A stretch of 64,000 nt of DNA from contig WHVY01000001.1 of assembly GCA_022266195.1 (NCBI GenBank), positions 16,182,001-16,246,000 on the forward strand. The letters run 5' to 3'. Shown in pieces: positions 33,548 through 44,392 of the stretch (its first letter is position 1; each line of letters opens with the position of its first letter). A program made the position numbers and the translations under genes. The notes under the pieces were generated by a model. That model ran no database searches, was not told where the DNA came from, and was given only the letters and a program-made list of their open reading frames with translations. The stretch is from Tetranychus cinnabarinus (Eukaryota > Arthropoda > Arachnida > Trombidiformes > Tetranychidae).

Positions 33548-34832
33548 TTAGGTAACCAAAAAAGTAATTTGAGTAAAAGCATATGATTCAATTAATGATT
33601 CAATAAAAACAATTAGAAATAGGATCAGTGTGGGAATCAATTAATTATCATAGATTTAACTATGCTGAACAATATGAAATCAATTTTAAAGATCATTTCA
33701 GTCTGGTTTGTCTTATATGGTGCTTTAAAATGTCCGTCGATAAAAGAGTTATAAGAAGTGTTTTGATTTACGAATTTAAATTAGGGACAAGTCCAAATGA
33801 AACTTTGAAAAAAGTGACCAGCGTCTTCGGAGATGATGTGTTAACACTGCAAACAGTGATAAATTGGTTTGAAAGATTCAGGTCAGGTGATTTTTCAATT
33901 GATGATAAACCAAGGTCCGGCCGACCGATTTCATTTTCGGATAGTGACCTGAAGGCTCTAGTCGAGTCAAATCCACAAGTAACTTGTGACGAATTAGCCT
34001 CGAAGTTCAACGTTTCAGCAGAAACAGTTCGAGTTCGCTTGCATAAGCTTGGTAAGGTCCATCGAGCCAACAAATGGACACCACATGAGCTCACTGAAGA
34101 GCAAAAAATCAATCGTGCTTCAATCAGCCTTTCGCTACTTTTGCATGAGGAAAATGACCCGTTTTTGAATCGCCTCTTGACAAGTGATGAAAAATGGATT
34201 GTCTACGACAATGTGACTAGGCAATATGCTTGGATTGACCAAGGTCAACCATCGTTATCAACCCCTAAGCCCTCGATACATCAAAAGAAGGTTATGCTCT
34301 GTATTTGGTGGTGCCCAAGGGGGGTGGTGCACTACGAGTTGTTAGATGAAGGTCAAACGGTCAACTCTAACCTCTATGCTCAGCAACTTATGAGAGTCAA
34401 TGAAGAATTGAAGAAAAAGTGGCCTGCATTGGTCAACAGATCAAAAGTTGTTTACCTGCATGACAATGCTAGGCCACACACTTCGAGAATGGTCAAGGAA
34501 AAACTGACCCAATTGAAATGGGAAGTTTTACCCCACCCACCCTATTCCCCTGACCTTGCTCCTTCTGACTACCACCTTTTTTTATCGATGTCAAATGATT
34601 TCAGGGGTAAAAAATTCGATAGCGCTAGCGACCTTCATAATGCTGTTGCGGCCTTTTTCGACTCACGGCGGCCAGAATTCTGGGTCGACGGAATCGCAAA
34701 ATTGAAGGAAAGGTGGTCAAAGGTTATTGATTGTAATGGTGACTATTTCGATTAAATAAAATCAATGGTTAAAAAGTTATTATCTTTTATTGCTATGCTG
34801 CTTTTACTCAAATTACTTTTTTGGTTACCTAA
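33548..34832 (+). mobile_element. mariner transposon, apparently intact (1285 bp)
   Basis: ~31-bp terminal inverted repeats begin TTAGGTAACCAAAAAAGTAA and are almost perfect. TA duplications lie at 33546-33547 and 34833-34834. Together with a complete transposase frame this suggests a young copy. It landed in the flank between receptor 2 and the decayed chitinase tail at 34895; the other array units have the uninterrupted sequence around ATTTGCGTGCGA. Confidence 0.93.
33730..34755 (+). CDS. mariner transposase (D,D34D)
   Basis: 341 aa, close to the ~345 aa usual for mariner. An N-terminal helix-turn-helix region (about residues 1-110, with FRSGDFSIDDKPRSGRP) binds the inverted repeats. The linker signature reads WTPHELTEEQ. 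The catalytic triad is complete: D153 in TSDEKW, D245 in HDNARPH and D280 in SPDLAPSDYHLF, with exactly 34 residues between the last two. I chose the ATG at 33730 (MSVDKRV) because the 34 upstream codons lack similarity to the family. It should catalyse cut-and-paste at TA sites. Activity cannot be judged from sequence alone. Confidence 0.92.
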   Translation: MSVDKRVIRSVLIYEFKLGTSPNETLKKVTSVFGDDVLTLQTVINWFERFRSGDFSIDDKPRSGRPISFSDSDLKALVESNPQVTCDELASKFNVSAETVRVRLHKLGKVHRANKWTPHELTEEQKINRASISLSLLLHEENDPFLNRLLTSDEKWIVYDNVTRQYAWIDQGQPSLSTPKPSIHQKKVMLCIWWCPRGVVHYELLDEGQTVNSNLYAQQLMRVNEELKKKWPALVNRSKVVYLHDNARPHTSRMVKEKLTQLKWEVLPHPPYSPDLAPSDYHLFLSMSNDFRGKKFDSASDLHNAVAAFFDSRRPEFWVDGIAKLKERWSKVIDCNGDYFD

Positions 34833-34894
34833 TAATATGTGCATCGAATATTTGCGTGCGAATTGCGGGTTAAGAAAAAAATGTTATGACTTCA

Positions 34895-35170
34895 TGAGGT
34901 TTCAGTGACACACACTACTAGGCAATCAACTAAACTATCTTCATCTTCAACTATTCAAGTTCCAAGTGTCCAAAGTGGATCAACATCTAGACCCACATCA
35001 GAAGATTCAGTCTTCAAAGACATCGATTATTTAAATTCCTCAGTGCAATTTGTTCCTCGCCAAACCGATTTTTCCAAATATTATTGGTGTGTCCATGGTA
35101 AACCAATGGTCCTACACTGTCTACCAGGAACCTTATGCAATCCAAATGGTAATCGATGTATTATGTCTCG
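34895..35170 (+). pseudogene. decayed chitinase tail, copy 1
   Basis: Resembles the chitinase last exon from the Ser/Thr linker (STKLSSSST, PSVQSGSTSRPTSE) through most of the CBM14 domain (YYWCVHGKPMVL, NPNGNRC). Several structural cysteines are lost (DIDY and TDFSK in place of DIDC and TDCSK). The frame runs on past the domain without the normal end. No catalytic domain is present. Confidence 0.85.
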
Positions 35171-35273
35171 CAGTCTAAACAAACTCGGGCTACGCCTTCG
35201 TTATTTTACATACATGTATATCTTCTGGTGGACGTTAGTTAAATAATACTTGACAATAGTTAGTTTTTCATAT

Positions 35274-37064
35274 TCAGAAATATCGCTTGAAGTTCAAAGT
35301 AAACAACATTAAAGATGAGCCTATTTCCAACATAAACTATATAACAAAAAGATATCAAGTTATTATTATCATGATATCAAAAAATTCAAAACAAAAGTTT
35401 CTGGATTGGTGATATTGAAAATCTGTGATACTCACTACAATAAAGAAATCCTTTCCTATTGTAGTTATTGAACCCAATTGAATGCCATTATTAGGTGAGG
35501 ATAATCGTTCCATCAACTGTAAAAGCTTGAACAATAAACAATCAAATGTTATTACTTCTCTTTTCATCTTTTATTAGAACAATAGCGTCAAAAATTCACA
35601 CTTTTGAGACTTGGCGTGTTTGTACAGGTTAAAATCGAAGCAAGGTTGGAACTTCGGACCTTTGTTCAGTTATGAAAGCAACAAGTCACTTTTTCAAATC
35701 AAGAATGAGATAATTTTTTTATATTAGCACTGATCGGTTCTTATGCTTCTACAAAACCATCAAGTCTTCACTCGAATGTTTGCGTTTTTGTCATTACTCC
35801 TTACCTTAAATTGATTGTAGACATTGAAAACATTGTAACGACATATTACGTGGATACGTGAATATAAACGCTCTATCTGTATCCAATATCACGATTGATG
35901 ATCAAAAAATTTAATAAATAGTCTTCTGTTACTCATTCGAATAAATACTCACTTTAATTATAAATTCTCGTGCAATGAATGAGAGGCAAGCAATAACGAT
36001 GAAAACAATGCAACCAATTGAAACAACTGAATTAGCAAACAGTGGCGAATGAAAACGGACAATAAAACCATAAAATATGAGGAGATCACCAATAAAGGCA
36101 ACGACAGTGAATGCAGACAAGACTATAAAACCAGTCGATTTAGAAAATCTTTCCAATTGATTTAGACTATCAAATGCGTACTTGATGGTGGTTAAAGCAA
36201 ATTCATCTGTACATTTCAGTCGTTGATTAAAATCTGCCAACTCGACTACTGAGCGCAACCTAAAAAACGAATGTGCCTGTATTAAAAAAAGGTAACCTAA
36301 AACAGAAAGATATCTTCCAACCAAGGAAAAAGTGACTAAATTTGAGACCAGACTCCAGGCCAGACTGTAAAAGGGCAACTGTTTGACTTGATAAAAGTGT
36401 GGATTGGAGAGTAGTATGGAGTAGTAGCGAGCTGCAATGATGAGACAACAAAATGTAAAGGTTCGTTTAAGTTGAGTGACCAGAATATGGATTGTACGAT
36501 GAAATTTAATTGCTTGGTTTGAAGTCATTTGCAAGAGAACCGGGTCAAATCCATTGCCGATTATGGGCAAGTAAATTGTCAAAGCGCTTAATTTACCACC
36601 TTTATCATATAAAATAAGCCATTCACTGTTAACGACTCCAATTGAGAAAATAATTGTAAATAAAAAGTTAACCATTGCTCGATGATTCGTCTTGTAAGCA
36701 AAGTCACCTAAGTACAATTGATAGTCCTCATTGTCAAAAAGTGTTAGACAAAGCACACGCATCAAGTTGATTAAAACAATGGCTCTTCTAATTAGACCGT
36801 AATGGTCAGTTTTAGCTGATTGAGTAGACACATTTTGATTGAATCCAAATCGAGAAGCACGAAAAAAGATTGACAATCTTTCAATTTTAAGAGTTGTTCA
36901 ATTGTCTCTTCGGATCTCAAAGTGTGGTTCGGCAATCCTAACAGTAAATTGATCAATTTGATTTTAAAAGCTGACAATGGATATTGCCGCAATTTACTGC
37001 AAATTTTCACCTTTAGTTTATTATATAAATGAAAAATATTAAAGAAAGTTAAAAGGTTATTCAT
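35274..37064 (-). pseudogene. gustatory-receptor-like chemoreceptor 3, one frameshift
   Basis: The layout equals its paralogues: exon 1 35953-37064, exons 2-4 at 35805-35876, 35436-35525 and 35274-35336, all with intact splice signals and frame. A single base missing near 36882-36887 (TCAATTTT where the paralogue at 51471 has TCAAATTTT) breaks exon 1 after about codon 58, between EQLLKL and RLSIFFRASRFGF. Everything else is preserved, so inactivation is recent or the base is a sequencing error. If the base were present, the product would be about 445 aa. Confidence 0.8.
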
Positions 37065-37629
37065 TATAAGGTGGTTTGATCTTATTACCAAAAAAATATC
37101 AATAGCAATTTCAATATTCAGTGGTTTCTCCAGATTTACAAATATCAAGCCTTCGAGTTTAGACTAGAGTTGTGACTTGCATGGACACCAAATATTGAGT
37201 TGCACTCGACAAAATGTTAACAAAAAAACATTAACACAAAACTATAACTTTTCTTGGAAACTCGAGTATTAATAAAATCTCAACCTTGGCATCTTATGTA
37301 AAAAATAATTTTGTTTAATCGTTTAGAGTGATTGAATATCATCAAAGTTGAACCATTAAATCCAGTTATTAAATGTCGAATCAATATTTGCACCATGGAA
37401 CCGAAAAAAGAGTTGAAACATCATTAAAGCTGAACAGTGCAATTTTGTCATTCAAAGTGGAATCAATATTTGGCATTTGATCAAAGCAAAAGATTTCATT
37501 TGTAATTTTATCATGATACTCGACGGGCTAAATATTTCTCTTCATTTGATGAATTATAGTAATATCTGTACATTGAATATTTGCGCACGAATTGAGAAAG
37601 AAAGATTTGATTTCCTGAGGGTTCAGTAA

Positions 37630-38010
37630 ACAATCTACCGCAGTCTCGTCATCTTTAACTACTAAAGCTCCAAGTGTCTAAGGTGGATCTGACATCTGAA
37701 CCCACATGAGAAGAAACTTCAATCTCTAAGTAACCTGATTGCTCAAATTTGCAGTACAATCTGTTCCTCATTCAATCGATTTTTCAAAATATTATTGCTG
37801 TGTCCATGGTAAGCCATTGGTTTTGGACTGTCCACCAGGAACCTTATCGAACCCAAATGGTAATCGATGTGATTGGGATTACAATGCAGAAAGTGCCAAT
37901 TGTAACATTTAAACAACATTTCAGCTCGTTACAATTATTACTTATTGTAACAAATGTACTTTTATATTACAAGATCTGTAATTTATGATCTGAAAAAATA
38001 AATTTTATTT
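37630..38010 (+). pseudogene. decayed chitinase tail, copy 2
   Basis: The plus strand matches the linker and CBM14 region in shifting frames (ACTACTAAAGCTCCAAGTGT, YYWC-like, then GGTAATCGATGTGATTGGGA) and the 3' untranslated region up to an AATAAA near 37999. It contains stops and several indels. Confidence 0.8.
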
Positions 38011-38084
38011 ATAATACAATGTAATGTCAGTACAGTTAAACCTGAAAACTGATCAAATGGTTAGATATTTAGACAGTTTGATAC

Positions 38085-38240
38085 TTGTTTTAAAATACTT
38101 TAGCTTATCCATGTTCTTGGATTGTCACTAATTGCTAACCAGCTTTTGTGAACTAACTGTTAAGATGCTAAAACTTTTGCTTGCATGTGAAATAACTTAA
38201 GAATGGATTGAATTTAAACCTTCATCATTTGAATTTGCTT
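38085..38240 (-). pseudogene. 5'-end fragment of a type-B receptor
   Basis: ACTTTAGCTTATCCATG and the CTAACCAGCTTTTGTG stretch match the first codons and upstream DNA of the receptor at 41550-43483 (around 43400-43560), and the fragment at 11400-11540. No body follows. Confidence 0.6.
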
Positions 38241-38608
38241 TATATCTGCGTAATATATCATGCGAGCCTATCAGGCCAACATGTTATTACGATAGATGGA
38301 CTGTTGATTATTCTGATAGCGTACATAGTTCTGTATATTGATGCAAAAATAACATGTACTCTATTAGCTAGTACTTCATAACTGCTGTGAATTGTTGAGT
38401 TTGATTGGATTACAATAAAAATTAGCATCTAAAATTAAAGCGAAAAAATAATCAATCGATTTGTTTAATTGCATATAAAGATCCGCTTAGGCTTTGCACC
38501 GTTGAAGAGTCAACCAGTTAGGAAATCGTATCCAAGTAAATCAAACCCAAAGAGCAAACGACAACTTTCTTGATCAAACCATAATTGTTTGTTAATCGTT
38601 TCAAATGT
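38240..38608. other. no gene seen
   Basis: AT-rich spacer similar to the 3' flanks of the other receptor genes (compare 46900-47090 and 8060-8170). Confidence 0.4.
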
Positions 38609-40586
38609 TCAGAAATATCGCTTGAAGTTCAAAGTAAACAACATTAAGGATGAACCGATTTCCAGCATAAACTGAAAGACATTAAGTTATTGTTATTGTA
38701 ATAATATTTAAAAATTCAATACAAATCAATATTTCAATATACTGATTTGGATGAAACAAAAGTTCCTGGATTGGTGACATTGAAAATCTGTAATACTCAC
38801 CACAATAAAGAAATCCTTTCCAATTGTTGTTATTGAACCCAATTGAATACCATTATTAGGTGAGGATAATCGTTCCATCAATTGTAAAAGCTTGAGCAGT
38901 AAAATGTTAATTTTTTGGCCAAATCTTTTTACTAAAGGCTTCATGATAAAAACTCGAAAATTTGAGTTAGGCGTTTAAGTTTGGTGGTTTTTAGAGGCAT
39001 AATTTAATGATTAGTAACAATATCTTGATTGTAAGTTCTACCCTTCTCGAAATTTTGAGTCTCAAAGTTAGTGGTCAAAATCGTTGTCAAAAAGAACTGT
39101 CGATAAATTGTAAAAAAGTGTTAAAGCTTTGATGTGAGCCAACAATTTTTGTCGAGAAAATTCAATCTGACTCGTACGGTCATTCGTCAATTTTATTTCT
39201 CAAAGTGCAAAAACGAATCTGAGAAATTTGTTAACAGCATTAATGAACTCAATATTTGCCTCTACAAACCCACAAAGTTTCAACGTTCAACTCAAATGTT
39301 GTCATTGCTCCTTACCTTAAACTGATTGTAGTCATTGAAAACATTGTATCGGCAAATTACATGGAGATGCGAATATAAACGCTCCATCTGTATTCAATGA
39401 TGACCGGAAAATTGGAGCGTAAATTAGATGAAATAGTCAGTCGTTACGAATTGACATGAATACTCACTTTAATAATAAACTCTCGTGCAATGAATGAGAG
39501 GCAAGCAATAATGATGAAAACAACGCAACCCATTGAACCAACTGAATTAGCGAATAGTGGTGAATGAAAGCGAACAATGAAGCCATAAAATATGCATAGA
39601 TCACCAATAAACGCAATGACAGTGAATATACAAAGGACTAAAAAACCAGTTCGTTTAGAGCATTTTTCCGATTGATTTAGACTATCAAATGTGTACTTGA
39701 TGAAAGATGAAGCAAGTTCATCGCTAAATTTCGAGCTACGGTAGGAGTCTGCCATCTCGACTACTGATTCCAACCTAACAAGGTGATATACTTGTATTAA
39801 AATAAGATAACCAAAAATAGCAAAATATTTTCCAATCAAGGTAAAGGTGACAACAATTGCGACTAGACTCCAGGCCAAACTATAAAATACAAACTGTTTG
39901 AACTGATAAAAGTGTGGATTGAGGAGCAGTATGGAGAAGTAGCGAGCTACAAGGAAGATACAGCAAAACTTGAAGCTACGGTTAAGTTGAGTGATCAGAA
40001 TATGGATTGAACGTTGAAATTTAATTGCTTGGTTCGAAGTCATTTGTAAAAGAACCGGGTCAAACCCATTTTTGATTATGACTGAATAAATTGTTAAACC
40101 GCTGAATGCACCACCTTTATCGTATAAAACAAGCCATTCACTGTTGATAACTCCGAACAGGAAGACGACGGTCAATAAAAAGTTGACTACTGTTCGATGT
40201 TTCGTCTTGTAAGCAATGTCGCCTAAATGCAATTGATAATCCTCATTGTCATAAACTGTTAGGCAAAGCACACGCATCAAGTTGATTAAAGCAATTGCTC
40301 TCATGATTAGACCGTAATAGTCAGTTTTAGTTGGGCGATGAGACACATTTTGATTGAATCCAACTCGAGAGGCACCAAAAAATATTGAAAACTTTTCATA
40401 TTTTACAAGTTTTTCGATTGTCTTTTCGGGTGTTAAACTGTGATCTGGTAATCCTGACAGTAACTTGATCAATTTGATTTTCAGATAGGATAATGAAACA
40501 TGTTGACGATGACTTTTAAGTTTCAATTTCAATTTATTATACAAACGAAATATAACACTGAATGTTAAACAACCAAAGTTTGCCAT
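38609..40586 (-). CDS. gustatory-receptor-like chemoreceptor 4 (four exons)
   Basis: Exons 39468-40586, 39316-39387, 38801-38890 and 38609-38671 give 447 aa. I prefer the start MANFGCLTF at 40586, which aligns with the MNN start of the paralogues; an ATG seven codons upstream (40607) is also open. Exon 2 reads MERLYSHLH...YNQFK and exon 4 ends LFTLNFKRYF. All introns are phase 0 with GTGAGT, GTAAGG and GTGAGT donors. No disabling change seen. Confidence 0.85.
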
Positions 40587-40607
40587 TGATTTTGATTTTA
40601 CGATCAA

Positions 40608-41160
40608 AAATCACAATCCACAGCAATTCCAATATTCAGTATTAAGTATTCATTTCCAAGAACTTTCACAGAGATAATGTGTTTCGAGTTAAATAAGATG
40701 TGAGATTGCAGTTGGTTTGTATGGACATAACATGTTGTATCGTTACATGACAAAATCAAAACAAAAGCACAAACCATCCTTAAAGAAACTTCAAGTAAAA
40801 TCTTTACCTTGGCATTTGAAAAATAATATTGTTCAATCGTTTAGAGTAAATTTAATATCATCAAAGTTAAACTATTAAATTCAGTCATTAAAAGACGAAT
40901 CAATATTTGCTTTTGAAATGGAAACAAAGAAAAAGATTGAAACTTGAATATTTTGCTATTATATTGCTATAATACTCACCAGACTCAATATTTCTGTTCA
41001 ATAAATGTCATTGAAGTTTCACCATTCGTTTTGCTCATTTATTAATTATCATTCATCATTTATTTTTATATATTTTGTCAGACTGGATGTTTTTTATCAT
41101 TCGATGAATTTATTGTAATATTTGCGTGCGACTTGTGAGAAGCAGGGTTAGACTTCGTGA
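40608..41160. other. receptor 4 upstream region
   Basis: AT-rich array flank, no gene. Confidence 0.4.
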
Positions 41161-41525
41161 AGTTTCAGTGACAAACTAGACAATCAAGTACAGTCTCATC
41201 ATCTTCGAATACTAAAGCTCTAAGGGTCCAAGGTGGATCAACATCTAAACCCACATCAGAAGAAGATTCAGTCTCTAAAGACATTGATTGTTCAAATTTA
41301 TCAGTAAAATGTGTTCTAAACTGTCCATCATGAACGTTATGGAACCCAAATGGTAATCGATGTGATTCGGATTACAATGTAAAAAGTGCTAATTGTAACA
41401 ACATTTAAACAACATTTCATCCATCACAGCATCTCATTTGAATAATAAACACTGTAACAAATGACTTTTATATTACAAGATATGTAAATGATCTGAAACA
41501 ATAAATTTTATTTACAATTTAATGT
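41160..41525 (+). pseudogene. decayed chitinase tail, copy 3
   Basis: Matches the linker (GGTGGATCAACATCTAAACC, DSVSKDIDCSN-like) and the end of the CBM14 domain (NPNGNRCD, then SANCNNI and stop). An internal deletion removes the middle of the domain (between the SVQF and VLNC regions). The 3' untranslated part with ATAAATTTTATTTACAAT is kept. Confidence 0.82.
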
Positions 41526-41549
41526 CAGTAAAGTTAAACCTGAAAATTA

Positions 41550-43483
41550 TCAAATACTCTTGCTATTCCTGTTAGCATTAATGATGACCAGTAACAAATG
41601 TGAAGCCATCTCAATTGCAACCTAATAAAAACAATTTAAATCAAGTAATAGTCAAGTCTAACAAGGGAACATACCCAAGTATGAAATCGATATCGCGATT
41701 TTATTGGTCACTATCGGTTCATCAGACCTTGTTAAAGACTAAAATATTGAAATTAGCTGCCACCTTTTCGATTTCGGCATTAAATCGCCTTTTTTCTAAA
41801 AAATTTTGTATGCTTTTCTATGAGGATTTAGATTTGTTTTATTAAATGCATCTGATTGTGCAATAAAAAGTAAATGTTTTCATTTTAACATTTCAAAGTT
41901 TAAAAAATGAACTCACAAATCCTCATAGAAAAGCATACAAAATTTTTTAGAAAAAAGGCGATTTAATGCCGAAATCGAAAAGGTGGCAGCTAATTTCAAT
42001 ATTTTAGTCTTTAACAAGGTCTGATGAACCGATAGTGACCAATAAAATCGCGATATCGATTTCATACTTGGGTATGTTCCCTTGTAAGTAAGAATAATTT
42101 ACTTACCAAAAGATAATTTAGGCTATTCATCTCTAGAACTGCAAAAATGGCAAATAACTTTCTGTTCACCAAATATTCAGCAATAACAAACAATTTAACT
42201 TTATGGTTTAGTTGGAATTGTGTTGAGGTTAATAAACTATACAATTGTTTATGGCATTGATCAAGCTAGTAAATCAATTTTAATAATAACGAGAAAAAGA
42301 AATATTTATTAGCTAATGTCACTCGAACTCGCAAAGCAAAAGCATTCCATTTGTTTCCAATGCAAAAGTTATCGACGATTTTTCAAGTTAATAGTCTTTG
42401 CTCATACTAAGTTTACGATACTTTTGCTCTTATTATTTAGTTATGCCCTGAATAGATACTAACCTTTAACCGAGCATAAGTTCCACTTAGCAGATTAATT
42501 GATTGACCGCAAGCAAAGTTGATTATGCCAAGAGCAATCAATGTAATCCTTGTAATATTGTCCAGTGTAACAAAAAACACCAAATAAAGTATCAATATGG
42601 AGGCAATAAATGTGAATAGAAAAGTAATACTATTCAATGGTGACCAGAAGTTGCTCGTTTGATCTACTTGCTTCAATATCGAGATTACATCATTAGCATT
42701 GGAAAAGACGATTCGTTTTGATGAATGCGATTTCATTGATTGTTGCTTCAATGATCGTACAATGTAATCAATCCGTTGTCCAGTGAGAAAAGCATAAAAT
42801 GAGAAAAGGTAACCAAAATTGACACAGCAAGCGTTGGTATAAAAAGCAGAAGCTGAAGCTAAGAGGGAATCGCGAACTAAATTGATAAACAAAGAAAAGC
42901 AATTGAAATTAGCTATAAAATGAGGTAAATAAAAGCACCAAGCAAACACTGAACCAGCAATTAACGACGATTTCATGCATATAAACAGTATAGTTGAAGC
43001 AAGACCAACGGCAGATTCAGATGTGCATTGAAAACGCTTTGGGTTGTCAACAGCTCCATCCAATATTGCCAGTGAATTAAACCAAGTTTGTTTTTGCATT
43101 GAAGTGTTGCTTTGATGAATCAAAATCCATCCGATTAGAGCACATAGAATCCAGCATAAATCGAGAAATAAAAGTAAATCATGGGACTGTCCAAAGTTGA
43201 TCGCATAATCACCCAAATATAAAGCAACAACAGGTTCAAGCTCGTAGTTTGTAAAAAGATAGATTCTTATCGTGAATGATATTAGCGAAAGTAAACCAAG
43301 CCAAGAGATATAACGATTATACCATGGACTTGGTAAGGCTAAATAAGTTAACCAAAGGAATGAATATTTGGTAAAATATTTAGACAACTTAACCCTCGTT
43401 TTAGGATACTTTAGCTTACTCATGTCTTTGTCACTAGTTTCACCAGCTTTTGTGGGAAACTGTTTTAGATGGATAGATGTCAA
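41550..43483 (-). CDS. gustatory-receptor-like chemoreceptor 5, divergent type B (three exons)
   Basis: Exons 42464-43483 (340 codons, ending TYARLK before GTTAGT), 42107-42265 (53 codons, LDQCHKQLYSLL to EMNSLNYLL) and 41550-41621 (VAIEMASHLLLVIINANRNS to stop) give 416 aa with phase-0 introns. Exon 2 equals exons 2 and 3 of the other receptors fused (53 versus 54 codons). The last exon aligns with their final helix (ExxSxLL pattern). Exon 1 is clearly diverged but keeps YLGDYAINFG, parallel to YLGDFAYKTK. A second ATG (MSKLKYPK) lies 21 codons downstream. The 485-nt last intron is mostly a perfect palindrome (41661-42085). Confidence 0.78.
41661..42085. repeat. perfect palindrome, 169-bp arms, 87-nt loop
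   Basis: Arms 41661-41829 and 41917-42085 are exact inverted copies by base-by-base comparison. The outer ends read ACAAGGGAAC/GTTCCCTTGT. It fills 425 of the 485 nt of the last intron of receptor 5. Each arm also reads open in one frame (about 56 codons, KSISRFYWSL to CMLFYEDL), which may be chance. No target duplication is obvious. Confidence 0.95.
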
Positions 43484-44059
43484 GATATTATAGCTTTTGC
43501 TTCCAAACGAAAACTGGGCGAATTCAAGAATAGATTGAATTTAAACCCTTACTATTTATTGCATGTTAAACTCAGATAAATACATGAATAGTGGTTAAAT
43601 AATTGAATTATTACATTCGTGACAAAATTGCTTTGTTTAATTAGTCCGAAAACCGATCAAAAGAAATGTTCCTAATGTTAGATATTAATTTCAAATGAAT
43701 GGCAGAAACATTGTTTTCTCATGCATAATTTACTGTACCATAACTAAATCCAGTTCATCAACTAAACTTCAAAACATTTGTCTTCATTTGAATCATTATT
43801 TGAATTTTATTATTCAATGTTTCTCAACCTTTAATATTCAATGTTTCCCAATAACTCGTTTAGACCATAAATCAAAAGTCGAGTTAAGGAGTGCAAACTT
43901 TTTTATTATCAGAATTCATGCTTGATTGATGGATATTGCTATTTATTGTGTGTTATTAGGTATAATTGAATTACAAGAATAATCATGATTTTACATAAAA
44001 GCGAAAAATATTCAATCGATTTAACATTTGCTTTTACTTAAAGATTCGTCTGGAAGATT
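43484..44059. other. no gene seen
   Basis: AT-rich array spacer. A similar stretch (ACAAAATTGCTTTGTTTAA... and TAGACCATAAAT) recurs at 50395-50620, showing a further duplication of flanking DNA. Confidence 0.4.
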
Positions 44060-44370
44060 TTCATCTTTAAGTGAACTGAATCAGATCCATGCTTAATTAT
44101 GAACGAGTAAATGGTCAAAACACTGAATTTATCACATGATATAAAAAATTCAATGTGCCGTTAACAGCTCCAATTAGCAAGCAAATGGTGCATAAAGTGT
44201 TGACCATTGATCGGTGTTTTGTTCGGTAAGGAATAAAATACAATTGGTAATCTTCATCGTCCATTACGTTCATTACTGCTAGACAAATCAAACGAATCAA
44301 GCAGATTCGACAAATTGCTCTCATAATTAGACCGTAAAGGTCAGTTTTAGCTGATTGCTGAGATATAATT
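44060..44370 (-). pseudogene. internal fragment of a receptor gene
   Basis: Minus strand reads RAICRICLIRLICLAV, DDEDYQLYF, RTKHRSMVNTLCTICLLIGA and on to the DIIKHG region in shifted frame. This is the second quarter of receptor exon 1. Neither the start nor the rest is present, and it runs into the 3' flank of receptor 6. Confidence 0.75.
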
Positions 44371-44392
44371 GATTGCTAACTGTTTTCAATGT

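Noticed and set aside
41600..41845. Plus-strand frame of 81 codons in the palindrome
   Set aside because: It overlaps the last exon of receptor 5 on the other strand and reads through one palindrome arm; the same frame on the other arm is a necessary mirror image and not independent support.
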